From contig JAZSMS010000095.1 in assembly GCA_045536015.1 (NCBI GenBank), positions 1 to 6,376 on the forward strand: a stretch of 6,376 nucleotides of DNA, given 5' to 3'. The DNA comes from JAZSMS01 sp045536015 (lineage in GTDB: Bacteria; Bacillota; Clostridia; Christensenellales; QALW01). A program made the translations under genes and the position numbers. Position 1 is the stretch's first letter; each line of letters starts with the position of its first letter. Positions 1-6,065 of the stretch are shown piece after piece. The notes beneath the pieces were generated by a model. It had not been told where the DNA came from. It saw nothing but the letters and a program-made list of their open reading frames with translations, and did not search any database.

Positions 1-269
1 GTGGTAGTACCGTCACCTGCTACGTCGTTAGTTTTAACGCTAACCTCTTTAACAAGCTGTGCGCCCATATTTTCAAACGGGTCAGGAAGTTCAATTTCCT
101 TTGCAATGGTAACACCATCATTGTTTATAAGTGCAGGGCCGAACTTTCTCTCAAGCACTACGTTGCGTCCCTTAGGACCAAGTGTTATTTTAACTGTATC
201 AGCAAGAATATCTACACCTGCCTGAAGCGCTCTGCGGGCTTCTTCGCCGTATTTAAACTGTTTTGCCAT
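1..269 (-). CDS. groEL: Chaperonin GroEL (60 kDa chaperonin), N-terminal part, cut by the window edge
   Basis: This is the ATP-driven cytosolic folding chamber that works with the GroES lid. Only the first 89 codons plus two bases of the next are present; family members are about 540 residues, so the rest lies left of base 1. The visible part is the start of the equatorial ATPase domain: MAKQFKYGEEARRAL at the N-terminus, the nucleotide-binding LGPKGRNVVL at residues 30-39, NDGVTIAKEIEL at 50-61, and AGDGTT at 84-89. D51 and D86 correspond to the E. coli metal/ATP-site residues D52 and D87. The ATG at 269-267 is supported by a GGAGG (279-283) nine bases upstream. It starts 15 bases after the groES stop, so the two genes form one transcript under the CIRCE/promoter region at 594-653. 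Identification is by family recognition; truncation is due to the window, not a mutation. Confidence 0.98.
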   Translation of the reverse strand, partial: MAKQFKYGEEARRALQAGVDILADTVKITLGPKGRNVVLERKFGPALINNDGVTIAKEIELPDPFENMGAQLVKEVSVKTNDVAGDGTT

Positions 270-284
270 AATCAAATTCCTCCG

Positions 285-572
285 TTAATCTTCTACGACT
301 GCTAAAATGTCGCTTTGACTTATTATTATATATTCTTGTCCGTCAAGCTTTACGTTTGTTCCTGCATACTGGCTGTAAACAACCTTTTGACCAACTTCGA
401 GACACATTGCAACTTCGCGTCCGTCAATGTTTCCTCCAGGACCGACTGCACAAACAATCGCAAACTGCGGCTTTTCTTTAGCGTTTCCTGTAAGAACTAT
501 TCCACTTTTTGTGGTTTCCTCTGCCTCACAATTTTTGATAACTACTTTATCAAATAAGGGTTTTATAGTCAT
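285..572 (-). CDS. groES: Co-chaperonin GroES (10 kDa chaperonin)
   Basis: This is the heptameric lid that caps the GroEL cavity in the cytosol. The 95-residue length is the normal size for the family. Residues 3-13 (IKPLFDKVVIK) form the first beta strand. Residues 16-31 are the mobile loop, with TTKSGIVLTG carrying the I-V-L tripeptide (25-27) that docks on GroEL. VGPGG (43-47) leads into the roof loop, and YIIISQSDILAVVE closes the C-terminus. The ATG at 572-570 has a perfect GGAGG (581-585) eight bases upstream. It is first in the operon, followed 15 bases later by groEL. The CIRCE element directly upstream predicts repression by HrcA and induction by heat or misfolded protein. An alternative plus-strand reading of the same bases is a shadow. 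Confidence 0.98.
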   Translation of the reverse strand: MTIKPLFDKVVIKNCEAEETTKSGIVLTGNAKEKPQFAIVCAVGPGGNIDGREVAMCLEVGQKVVYSQYAGTNVKLDGQEYIIISQSDILAVVED

Positions 573-593
573 TTGTATTTCCTCCTTAAAACG

Positions 594-620
594 TTAGCAC
601 TCTAATGACTCGAGTGCTAA
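594..620 (-). promoter_or_regulatory. CIRCE operator (HrcA binding site) of groES-groEL
   Basis: An exact consensus inverted repeat is present: TTAGCACTC (594-602), a nine-base spacer (603-611), then GAGTGCTAA (612-620). CIRCE is the binding site of the heat-shock repressor HrcA in Gram-positive bacteria and many others. Here it overlaps the expected transcription start (about base 618) and sits 22 bases from the groES start codon, so it could act both on DNA and as a 5' leader stem-loop. hrcA itself is not in this window. Confidence 0.97.
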
Positions 621-624
621 ACTT

Positions 625-653
625 ATTATATTTATTATACCACATTATTGCAA
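625..653 (-). promoter_or_regulatory. Sigma-A-type promoter of groES-groEL
   Basis: On the minus strand there is a -35 of TTGCAA (653-648), a 17-base spacer, and a perfect -10 TATAAT (630-625). This places the start of transcription near base 618, inside the CIRCE operator, which is the usual arrangement for HrcA repression. A second TATAAT (639-634) preceded by TGG would make an overlapping extended -10 promoter, but it has no -35 at proper spacing. Confidence 0.8.
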
Positions 654-679
654 ATTTGATTTATATTGATACTTATGCG

Positions 680-750
680 TTTTTAACATATTTTCTCTTG
701 TTTTCTCGTTTTTTCTCTTGTTTTCTCGTGTTTACGCTTGTTTTGTGTTA
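680..750. repeat. Phased T-tracts / 20-bp tandem repeat upstream of the groES promoter
   Basis: The unit TTTTCTCTTG + TTTTCTCGTK is present twice in tandem (691-710 and 711-730, 19 of 20 identical). A degraded third copy (731-750) runs into the stop codon of the neighbouring minus-strand gene. Each unit is itself two related 10-mers. Runs of T begin at 680, 691, 701, 710, 721, 731 and 741, about one per helical turn. Phased A/T-tracts of this kind are known to bend DNA; bending here is inferred. The array ends about 27 bases upstream of the groES -35 element. Confidence 0.75.
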
Positions 751-1689
751 TCTTCCCTTTTCGTCCTCCAATTTTCGCAAACGTGCCTTAAGGCTTTTTA
801 TTTCTGCCTGAAGCGAAAACAGCGTCCGTTGCTGATGAAATACCTCTTTTACAATTCCGTCAGAAAGATTTTCTTCCACGCTTGGCAAAATATGTGGAAA
901 CGGTTTTGTCAAAATTATCTTCTTATTTTCACTTGGCGTACACATTATATATTCAGTAGCCTTTTGTGGCAGATTGGCAATAGAATAAAATCGCCATACA
1001 CCGTCACATATCATTATCTTTAATTGACCGTCTTTATACAAAATTTTATCGTAATCAACCACGTACACGCTCTCGCCTACGCCAATTTCTAACCCATCAT
1101 AATAAATTGCGCCTCCGCAAACAAACATAGGCTTGTGCGCACAAAGCTGAACGTAATGCAAAGGAAAGTCACCTTTAAATATCTCTTGCGCACTGTTATG
1201 TGCATTTATGAGCATATATGAATTTTTATTCTTTTCGCATAAAAAGCTGTTTTTGCTTGCCTTATCAACGCACAAAAGCGAAAGCTCGTTTTGCGAAGTA
1301 TATATATTTTTACCCGTCCACTTATTTTTGTGCAGGCAATATTCAATGCACGCATATCCTTCGGGGCTTTTTACACAATAATCAATAAAAACATCCTCGT
1401 CAGCACATACCAAAACGTTTTTAATATAAAAGTTTGCAGGCAGATGCATTAAATGCGTAGTTGAACTTTGCTCGGGCGTAAACCTGATATAAGTAAGCGT
1501 TTCACTACCCACCGCGGCAATATGTATTACTCCGCGCGAATCGATATCTGCACTAAAGTCTTTAGCCATACCAAAGGTTTTAGACGAAAACACCTGTTCA
1601 CTTGCCGAAAAAATTACCGCAAGCTCGCCCGAAGAATTTATTCCTACTTTAAAAAGTGATTGTTCAAATTTTAATACGTAATCTTTCAT
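748..1689 (-). CDS. Uncharacterised protein, beta-rich with C-terminal coiled coil
   Basis: I do not recognise this 313-residue protein. It has no signal peptide and no membrane segment, so it is probably cytosolic. Residues 1 to about 275 alternate short hydrophobic strands with turns (for example RGVIHIAAVG, GQLKIMICDGVWRFYSI), which resembles a beta-propeller or other repeat-beta fold; that is an inference from the pattern only. About ten cysteines are scattered singly, without a CxxC metal site. Residues about 281-313 (FHQQRTLFSLQAEIKSLKAR onward) form a charged, leucine-spaced amphipathic helix typical of a coiled coil, so the protein may oligomerise or bind a partner. The ATG at 1689-1687 follows AAGGGG (1702-1697) at a seven-base gap. 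It is divergent from the metallophosphoesterase, with 82 bp between them. A weak candidate promoter has its -10 TAAAAT at 1723-1718. No terminator hairpin follows it, so read-through toward groES is possible. Confidence 0.85.
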   Translation of the reverse strand: MKDYVLKFEQSLFKVGINSSGELAVIFSASEQVFSSKTFGMAKDFSADIDSRGVIHIAAVGSETLTYIRFTPEQSSTTHLMHLPANFYIKNVLVCADEDVFIDYCVKSPEGYACIEYCLHKNKWTGKNIYTSQNELSLLCVDKASKNSFLCEKNKNSYMLINAHNSAQEIFKGDFPLHYVQLCAHKPMFVCGGAIYYDGLEIGVGESVYVVDYDKILYKDGQLKIMICDGVWRFYSIANLPQKATEYIMCTPSENKKIILTKPFPHILPSVEENLSDGIVKEVFHQQRTLFSLQAEIKSLKARLRKLEDEKGR

Positions 1690-1712
1690 AAACGCACCCC
1701 TTGCAAATTATA

Positions 1713-1741
1713 TTGAAATTTTACACAATTTATGTTACAAT
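1713..1741 (+). promoter_or_regulatory. Promoter of the metallophosphoesterase gene
   Basis: A -35 TTGAAA (1713-1718), a 17-base spacer and a -10 TACAAT (1736-1741) are present, with TG at 1733-1734 giving an extended -10. Transcription would start near 1748, leaving a short leader with the ribosome binding site GAGG (1763-1766). The region is shared with the divergent gene on the other strand. Confidence 0.7.
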
Positions 1742-1771
1742 TAATTTGATACATATTTTTGTGAGGTATTT

Positions 1772-2464
1772 ATGAGGATATTTGCTATATCCGACCTACA
1801 CCTTGCCGGAGGAGCCGACAAAACTATGGATATGTTTGGCGAAAAGTGGCAGGGTCATTGGAATAAAATTAAACAGGACTGGTTAAGTAAAGTAACTAGC
1901 GATGACGTCGTTTTAATTTCGGGCGATATTTCGTGGGCAATGCACCTTAAAGATGCGCTTGAAGATTTAAACGACATAGCTTCTCTCCCCGGAAAAAAGA
2001 TATTTATCCGAGGCAACCACGATTATTGGTGGAGCAGTATAACAAAGGTGCGCGAAAGCGTTGATAAATCAATGCTCCCCCTGCAAAACGATGCTATAAA
2101 GATAGGCGACTACGTTTTTGCAGGAACGCGCGGATGGATGGAATCGGGAACAAGCGAGGATAAGAAGATTTTTGCACGCGAAATGATTCGCTTGGAGCTT
2201 ACTCTTTCGGCGGCAAAAAGACTAATGGATGAAAATTCTACTTTAATAGTTCTTATGCACTATCCGCCGCAAACCTCGGGCACGCAATTTTCATCTTTCT
2301 GCCCCGTTTTAGAGGAGTACGGCGCAAAATGCTGTGTTTACGGTCATTTACATTCTTATAATAAAAACGAGGCGGAAATTTGCGAGCATAACGGCGTTAA
2401 ATACATTCTTGCCTCGTGCGATATGATAGACTTTAATTTACGAGAAATAAAATGCGATAATTGA
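1772..2464 (+). CDS. Calcineurin-like metallophosphoesterase (COG1768-like predicted phosphohydrolase)
   Basis: This is a cytosolic two-metal phosphoesterase; the substrate is unknown. All five signature blocks of the superfamily are present in order: SDLHL with D8 and H10, GDISW with D52, GNHDYWW with N82 and H83, MHYPP with H163, and YGHLHSYN with H192 and H194. These supply the two metal sites and the catalytic histidine, so the enzyme should be active. The 230-residue length and the tryptophan-rich GNHDYWW and GTRGW (118-122) blocks resemble the small Firmicute family COG1768 rather than nucleases such as SbcD or the YfcE phosphodiesterases. No signal peptide or membrane segment is present. 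The ATG at 1772 follows GAGG at a five-base gap. It appears monocistronic: its own promoter lies upstream, and the next operon's -35 overlaps its stop codon. It has no visible terminator, so read-through into the glycan operon is likely. Confidence 0.93.
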   Translation: MRIFAISDLHLAGGADKTMDMFGEKWQGHWNKIKQDWLSKVTSDDVVLISGDISWAMHLKDALEDLNDIASLPGKKIFIRGNHDYWWSSITKVRESVDKSMLPLQNDAIKIGDYVFAGTRGWMESGTSEDKKIFAREMIRLELTLSAAKRLMDENSTLIVLMHYPPQTSGTQFSSFCPVLEEYGAKCCVYGHLHSYNKNEAEICEHNGVKYILASCDMIDFNLREIKCDN

Positions 2465-2490
2465 CAATACTATGTAATATATGGTATTAT
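2461..2490 (+). promoter_or_regulatory. Strong promoter of the sugar transferase-glycosyltransferase-mgsA operon
   Basis: A perfect -35 TTGACA (2461-2466) overlaps the TGA stop of the preceding gene. After 18 bases comes a -10 TATTAT (2485-2490) with an upstream TG (2482-2483), an extended -10. Transcription would start near 2497. The ribosome binding site AGAGGA (2517-2522) is five bases before the ATG at 2528. An imperfect palindrome lies across the core promoter (2466-2488). Confidence 0.82.
2466..2488. promoter_or_regulatory. Imperfect palindrome between -35 and -10, candidate operator
   Basis: Arms AATAC (2466-2470) and GTATT (2484-2488) are exact inverted repeats. Extending inward, 9 of 11 positions in each half pair symmetrically around base 2477. 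It spans the core promoter, a common place for a repressor to bind. The sequence is very AT-rich, so chance symmetry is possible, and no matching regulator is encoded here. Confidence 0.35.
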
Positions 2491-2527
2491 ATATATCTAA
2501 GGCTATATTTATTTCGAGAGGATTTTT

Positions 2528-3190
2528 ATGCAAACGGCTTCGTCAAAGACAGAACCAAAAACTAAACATAAAAAGCTTTATCAGGTTCCTGATATTCTGC
2601 CAAAGCCCAGTGCGTTTTACAGTATCGTAAAGCGCTTGTTTGACATTGTTTTTTCGTTTATCGCACTTTGCGTTTCCCTTTTGCCCATGATAATTATTGC
2701 CGTTTTTATCGTTATTGATTCGCCCGGCAAGATCTTTTATCTCCAAGAGCGTCTTGGCAAAAACGGTAAGCCATTTATGCTTATTAAATTTCGCTCGATG
2801 ATAGCAAACGCCGAAGAAGACGGCGCACAATGGGCTAGAGAGGATGATCCCCGCTGCACGCGTGTCGGTCGGTTCTTACGTGCTTCGCGCCTTGACGAGC
2901 TTCCGCAGTTTTTAAACATTTTACTTGGACAGATGAGCTTTGTTGGTCCCAGACCCGAGCGCAAATGCTTTTATGACGAGTTTGAAAAGACAATAAACGG
3001 CTTTTCTTACCGCTTGCGCGTTACGCCAGGTTTAACGGGACTTGCGCAGGTTAACGGCGGATACGATTTATTACCCGAAGAAAAAATTGTTTACGATATG
3101 GAATATATTTCCACACGCTCGCTTTTATTAGACGCTAAATGCATTTTGAAAACCGTGCTTGTGGTATTTAATCATAACGGTGCAAGATGA
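2528..3190 (+). CDS. Initiating sugar-phosphate transferase (monotopic phosphoglycosyl transferase)
   Basis: This enzyme class moves a sugar-1-phosphate from a UDP-sugar onto undecaprenyl phosphate at the inner membrane face, the first step of capsule, exopolysaccharide or glycoprotein glycan assembly. At 220 residues it is the small, PglC/WcaJ-C-terminal type (bacterial sugar transferase family, PF02397). Features in order: a basic, lysine-rich N-terminal tail (1-30); KRLFD (35-39) entering a hydrophobic re-entrant helix (about 40-63) with a break at P53; QERLGKNGKPFMLIKFRSM (73-91); the catalytic Asp-Glu pair D123-E124 in RLDELPQ; SFVGPRPE (137-144); and VTPGLTGLAQVNGG near the C-terminus. 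All key residues are intact. The sugar it uses cannot be read from sequence. The next gene starts within its stop codon (ATGA), implying translational coupling. Its tail is longer than that of PglC, which may be a lineage trait. Confidence 0.95.
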   Translation: MQTASSKTEPKTKHKKLYQVPDILPKPSAFYSIVKRLFDIVFSFIALCVSLLPMIIIAVFIVIDSPGKIFYLQERLGKNGKPFMLIKFRSMIANAEEDGAQWAREDDPRCTRVGRFLRASRLDELPQFLNILLGQMSFVGPRPERKCFYDEFEKTINGFSYRLRVTPGLTGLAQVNGGYDLLPEEKIVYDMEYISTRSLLLDAKCILKTVLVVFNHNGAR

Positions 3191-4188
3191 ATTTTAAAAA
3201 TAAAAATATTTTAGTAGTCAGTCCGTTTTTCTTTGACTATCACGTGCGTTTAAAGTCCGCGCTTGAGGCACGGGGTGCTAACGTTGACGTTATTGACGAG
3301 CAACCCTCGCATTCGGCTATTGCCCGCATTTGTATGCGTAAGGACTTTCCGCTTTATCACGGCAAAATAAAAAAGTATTTTGACCGTCAGCTTGATATTT
3401 TAAAAGAAAAAAACGGCGGTAGAGATAAAGACTACGATTTTATACTGTTTATCAAATGCGAAGCGCCTACCATCGCCGTTTTAAAACGTTTTCAAAGGCG
3501 TTTTCCGCTTTCCAAAAAAATATTGTACCTTTGGGATTCTGTTAAAAACATTAAAAGTGTTCCTAAAAAGTTTGCTTATTTTAACAAAATCTACTCATTT
3601 GATGCTGCCGACGTTAAGCAGTATTCATTTTTAAAGTATGCCTATTGGGGCTACACGCACGAGTTTGAGCCGACTTTTTGCGGCAGGCCAAAATACGACC
3701 TTGCCTTTATTGGCACGCTTCATTCTATCCGCCCCACCGTTATTTCTCAGATAGAAGAACAGTGCAAACAGCTTGGGTTAAGGTTTTTTAAGTTTGTTTA
3801 TATTCCGCATCCGCTTGTTTACGTTTACAACAAATTATTTAACGTAAGCTTTAGAAAGGTTAAATTTTCGCAGGTTAAATTTTCGCCGCTTTGCACTAAC
3901 GAGATGCTTGGAATTTACAAAAAATCCGTCGCAGTGCTTGAAATTGAAAACACCTTTCAAACGGGTGCTACCACCCGCTTGGGCGAAATGATTGGCATGC
4001 AGAAAAAAATCGTTACTACGTTTGACTGCACAGGCTACGATTTTTATAACAAGAATAATCAACTTGTTATCGATGTAAACGATATAAAACTTAACAAAGA
4101 ATTTTTCACCACTCCATACGAACCTATTGACGAAAACATACGAAAGAAATATTCGTTTGATGCGTTTTTAGATACTATATTTAAATAA
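3187..4188 (+). CDS. Putative GT-B-type glycosyltransferase (capsule/exopolysaccharide type)
   Basis: The 333-residue protein resembles CgeB-like and capsular-polysaccharide glycosyltransferases of Firmicutes and Bacteroidetes. NILVVSPFFFDYHVRLKSAL (7-26) is a first beta-alpha unit with an acceptor-side loop. YDFILFIKCEAP (83-94) and YLWDSVKN (114-121) belong to the N-terminal Rossmann-like half. KYDLAFIGTLHSIRP (169-183) opens the C-terminal half. EIENTFQTGATTRLGEMIG (252-270) matches the donor-binding region, where T/R and E residues hold the nucleotide sugar. GYDFYN (283-288) follows. No membrane span is seen, so it probably works at the cytoplasmic face. It overlaps the sugar transferase by four bases (ATGA) and has no separate ribosome binding site, so it is translationally coupled and may add the second sugar to the lipid carrier. 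Donor and acceptor are unknown. An in-frame 15-bp tandem duplication at 3857-3886 gives VKFSQ-VKFSP. Confidence 0.8.
   Translation: MNFKNKNILVVSPFFFDYHVRLKSALEARGANVDVIDEQPSHSAIARICMRKDFPLYHGKIKKYFDRQLDILKEKNGGRDKDYDFILFIKCEAPTIAVLKRFQRRFPLSKKILYLWDSVKNIKSVPKKFAYFNKIYSFDAADVKQYSFLKYAYWGYTHEFEPTFCGRPKYDLAFIGTLHSIRPTVISQIEEQCKQLGLRFFKFVYIPHPLVYVYNKLFNVSFRKVKFSQVKFSPLCTNEMLGIYKKSVAVLEIENTFQTGATTRLGEMIGMQKKIVTTFDCTGYDFYNKNNQLVIDVNDIKLNKEFFTTPYEPIDENIRKKYSFDAFLDTIFK
3857..3886 (+). repeat. Perfect 15-bp tandem duplication inside the glycosyltransferase
   Basis: The 15-mer AGGTTAAATTTTCGC occurs twice back to back (3857-3871 and 3872-3886) with no mismatch. It is in frame and encodes VKFSQ then VKFSP (residues 225-234), in a basic linker between the core of the C-terminal half and the donor-site region. 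Perfect identity suggests slippage that is recent or kept; it does not break the reading frame. Confidence 0.9.
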
Positions 4189-4199
4189 AGGAATTTTTT

Positions 4200-4589
4200 A
4201 TGAAAATAGCTTTAATCGCACACGATAAAAAGAAGAACGAAATTATCGAGCTTGCAAAAAGATATAAAGACGTTTTAGCCAAGCACGAGCTTTATGCAAC
4301 GGGAACTACCGGAACGCTTATTATGGGCGAAACAGGACTTAATATTTTTAGAATGAAAAGCGGTCCACTTGGCGGCGACCAACAAATTGGTGCTATGCTT
4401 GCCCTTGGCGAGCTTGACCTTATTATCTTTTTGCGCGATCCGCTTACTGCACAGCCGCACGAGCCCGACGTTTCGGCTCTTTTGCGTTTAGGTGACGTGC
4501 AAAGAATTCCGCTTGCAACAAACTTTAATAGTGCAATAATTATGCTTGAAGCACTTAAAAACGACGCTCTCTGTGCTTTAATAGATTAA
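4200..4589 (+). CDS. mgsA: Methylglyoxal synthase
   Basis: This cytosolic enzyme converts dihydroxyacetone phosphate to methylglyoxal and phosphate, a glycolytic bypass used when phosphate is low or sugar phosphates build up. The 129 residues are shorter than E. coli MgsA (152) because both ends are trimmed, as in Bacillus and clostridial forms. AHDKKK (7-12) carries the phosphate-binding H8 and K12. ATGTTG (33-38) is the phosphate loop. SGPLGGDQQ (54-62) holds D60, the equivalent of the catalytic base D71. DPLTAQPHEPDV (80-91) holds H87 and D90, equivalent to H98 and D101. LLRL and IPLATN complete the family pattern. The ATG follows AAGGA (4188-4192) at a seven-base gap, 11 bases after the glycosyltransferase stop, so it is the third gene of that operon. 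A strong terminator follows. Its link to glycan synthesis is positional only. Confidence 0.97.
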   Translation: MKIALIAHDKKKNEIIELAKRYKDVLAKHELYATGTTGTLIMGETGLNIFRMKSGPLGGDQQIGAMLALGELDLIIFLRDPLTAQPHEPDVSALLRLGDVQRIPLATNFNSAIIMLEALKNDALCALID

Positions 4590-4600
4590 ATTAAGCAAAT

Positions 4601-4628
4601 AAAAACGGCGCTTTCTGCGCCGTTTTTT
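4601..4628. terminator. Bidirectional intrinsic terminator between mgsA and the MATE gene
   Basis: An 11-bp stem (AAAAACGGCGC at 4601-4611 with GCGCCGTTTTT at 4617-4627) closes a five-base loop. It is flanked by A- and T-runs, so it can stop transcription from both sides. It fits in the 40 bases between the two convergent stop codons. Confidence 0.93.
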
Positions 4629-4629
4629 G

Positions 4630-5970
4630 TTATTCGTTTTTTATTTTTTTAAGTATCGGAAGCATCACTATCAGATACGCGACTGCGCAAAGCGCCCACG
4701 AAATAGGATATATTACATAAAGCATATCAAGTGTAGTAAAGTGTGCATAAATTGTTTTAATCCATATTATTCTAAAAAGGCAGGTGCAGGATAAGCTACA
4801 TATCGCCGCCGTAATAGTTTTTCCCGTTCCGCGCAACACGTTTCCAAACACGTTCATAATTCCTGCAAAGAAGTAAAATCTGCTCATATATCCAACACGA
4901 ATCATCGCATATTCTATTACCTGCGCATCATCGGTCATTATTCCGCACAAGAGGGGACCGGCAAAGAGGCAAGCTCCGCCAAGCACAACGCCAACCAAGC
5001 TTGTTAAGATAAGACTTCGCCATATAATCTTCCAAATGTTTTCGTGCTTTTTTGCGCCTACGTTTTGTGCAACAAACGACATTGTTGCGGTTGAAAACGC
5101 ATCGGTCGAGCTATAGACAATAGCCTCAAACTGTTGCGCAATTGTGTTTGCCGCAACAACTAAGTGTCCCCACTCATTTATTGACGAAGAAACTAATGCG
5201 TTTGATATTGAAAACATACTGCTTTGAAAGCCCATCGGCAAACCGCTTTTAATAATATCCAAAAGCTCCTGCTTAAACGGGCGAAAATACGTTTTTTCAA
5301 GGTGTGCGTGTCCATCACTTCTTATAAGCACAAAAACCGAAAGCACCGCCGAAACTGCCTGTGAGGCAACCGTCGCTATTGCAACACCCTCAACGTCTTT
5401 ATTAAAAACAACTATAAACAAAATATTAAGTCCAACGTTGAGCACACCGCCTATTATAAGGAAAACAAGCGGTCGCAGAGTATCGCCAACGGCACGTAAA
5501 ACCGATGCCGAAAAGTTATAAAGCATTATAACAGGCATACCTAAAAAGTAAATTCTTAAGTACGAGCTTGCCATATCTATAACCGTTGGATCGCATTTAA
5601 GCAAAAGAAGCAGTTGCTTTGAAAAAATAAAGCCAAATATTCCTACAAACAAACCTATGATAATGCTTATAAATACCGAAGTTCCAACCAAGCGCCACGA
5701 TTTTTCCATATTCTGCGCACCAACGCTTTTTGCAACGAGAATATTTGTACTAAGCGAAAATCCCATAAAAAACGTTGTAAGCAAATTTATAATTGCCGTT
5801 GTAGAGCCAACCGCCGCAACAGCCGAATCAGAGGTAAAAATGCCCAAAACCGCAACGTCAACGGCGTTAAACAAAAGCTGAAGTATGCTCATACCCATTA
5901 TCGGCAGAGCAAAGAAAAACAGCTTTTTAACAAACGGTCCGCTTGTCATATCTATTTCGTGTCTTCGCAT
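4630..5970 (-). CDS. MATE family efflux transporter
   Basis: This is a multidrug and toxin extrusion type cation-coupled antiporter of the inner membrane (MOP superfamily). At 446 residues it has the normal size and about twelve hydrophobic spans in two related halves. Diagnostic stretches are DMTSGPFVKKLFFFALPIMG (7-26); QLLFNAVDVAVLG in the first helix; ATVASQAVSAVLSVFVL before the central loop; GDTLRPLVFLIIGGVLNVGL; and, in the second half, NVLRGTGKT followed by RIIWI. The N-terminal motif resembles the Firmicute DinF/NorM-like branch. The substrate cannot be predicted. The ATG at 5970-5968 has AAGAAGG (5986-5980) at about nine bases. M8 is a weaker alternative start. It is a single-gene transcript with its own promoter, sharing a terminator with mgsA. 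MATE proteins are distant relatives of Wzx flippases, but this one reads as an efflux pump rather than a polysaccharide flippase. Confidence 0.95.
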   Translation of the reverse strand: MRRHEIDMTSGPFVKKLFFFALPIMGMSILQLLFNAVDVAVLGIFTSDSAVAAVGSTTAIINLLTTFFMGFSLSTNILVAKSVGAQNMEKSWRLVGTSVFISIIIGLFVGIFGFIFSKQLLLLLKCDPTVIDMASSYLRIYFLGMPVIMLYNFSASVLRAVGDTLRPLVFLIIGGVLNVGLNILFIVVFNKDVEGVAIATVASQAVSAVLSVFVLIRSDGHAHLEKTYFRPFKQELLDIIKSGLPMGFQSSMFSISNALVSSSINEWGHLVVAANTIAQQFEAIVYSSTDAFSTATMSFVAQNVGAKKHENIWKIIWRSLILTSLVGVVLGGACLFAGPLLCGIMTDDAQVIEYAMIRVGYMSRFYFFAGIMNVFGNVLRGTGKTITAAICSLSCTCLFRIIWIKTIYAHFTTLDMLYVIYPISWALCAVAYLIVMLPILKKIKNE

Positions 5971-6000
5971 CTATAAGCACCTTCTTTATTTGATACGTTT

Positions 6001-6029
6001 ATTTTAGACCTGTTTTTCCTTTTAGTCAA
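6001..6029 (-). promoter_or_regulatory. Promoter of the MATE transporter gene
   Basis: On the minus strand there is a -35 TTGACT (6029-6024), a 17-base spacer and a -10 TAAAAT (6006-6001). The start would be near 5994, giving a leader of roughly 24 bases that contains the AAGAAGG ribosome binding site. It lies just downstream of the preceding gene's terminator, so the MATE gene is transcribed on its own. Confidence 0.75.
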
Positions 6030-6065
6030 TTACTATCGACACTACTGATTTGATTTTTTTGATAC

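Noticed and set aside
1..225. Plus-strand open frame of 74 codons
   Set aside because: It is antisense to groEL, whose protein matches the chaperonin family almost throughout; the plus frame has no start context or recognisable product.
605..1023. Overlapping plus-strand open frames with hydrophobic, phenylalanine-rich products
   Set aside because: They arise from the T-rich repeat and from reading the complement of the 313-residue gene; neither has a ribosome binding site.
1707..1712. Minus-strand TATAAT as the -10 of the 313-residue protein gene
   Set aside because: Its transcription start would fall near base 1700, inside the ribosome binding site at 1697-1702, and no -35 lies at correct spacing.
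2465..2527. Riboswitch or attenuator ahead of the sugar transferase
   Set aside because: The leader from the predicted start (about 2497) to the ATG is only about 30 bases, too short for a structured element.
4630..5970. The MATE gene as the missing Wzx flippase of the glycan operon
   Set aside because: Both belong to the MOP superfamily, but the sequence motifs fit MATE efflux proteins, the gene lies on the opposite strand, and it has its own promoter and terminator.
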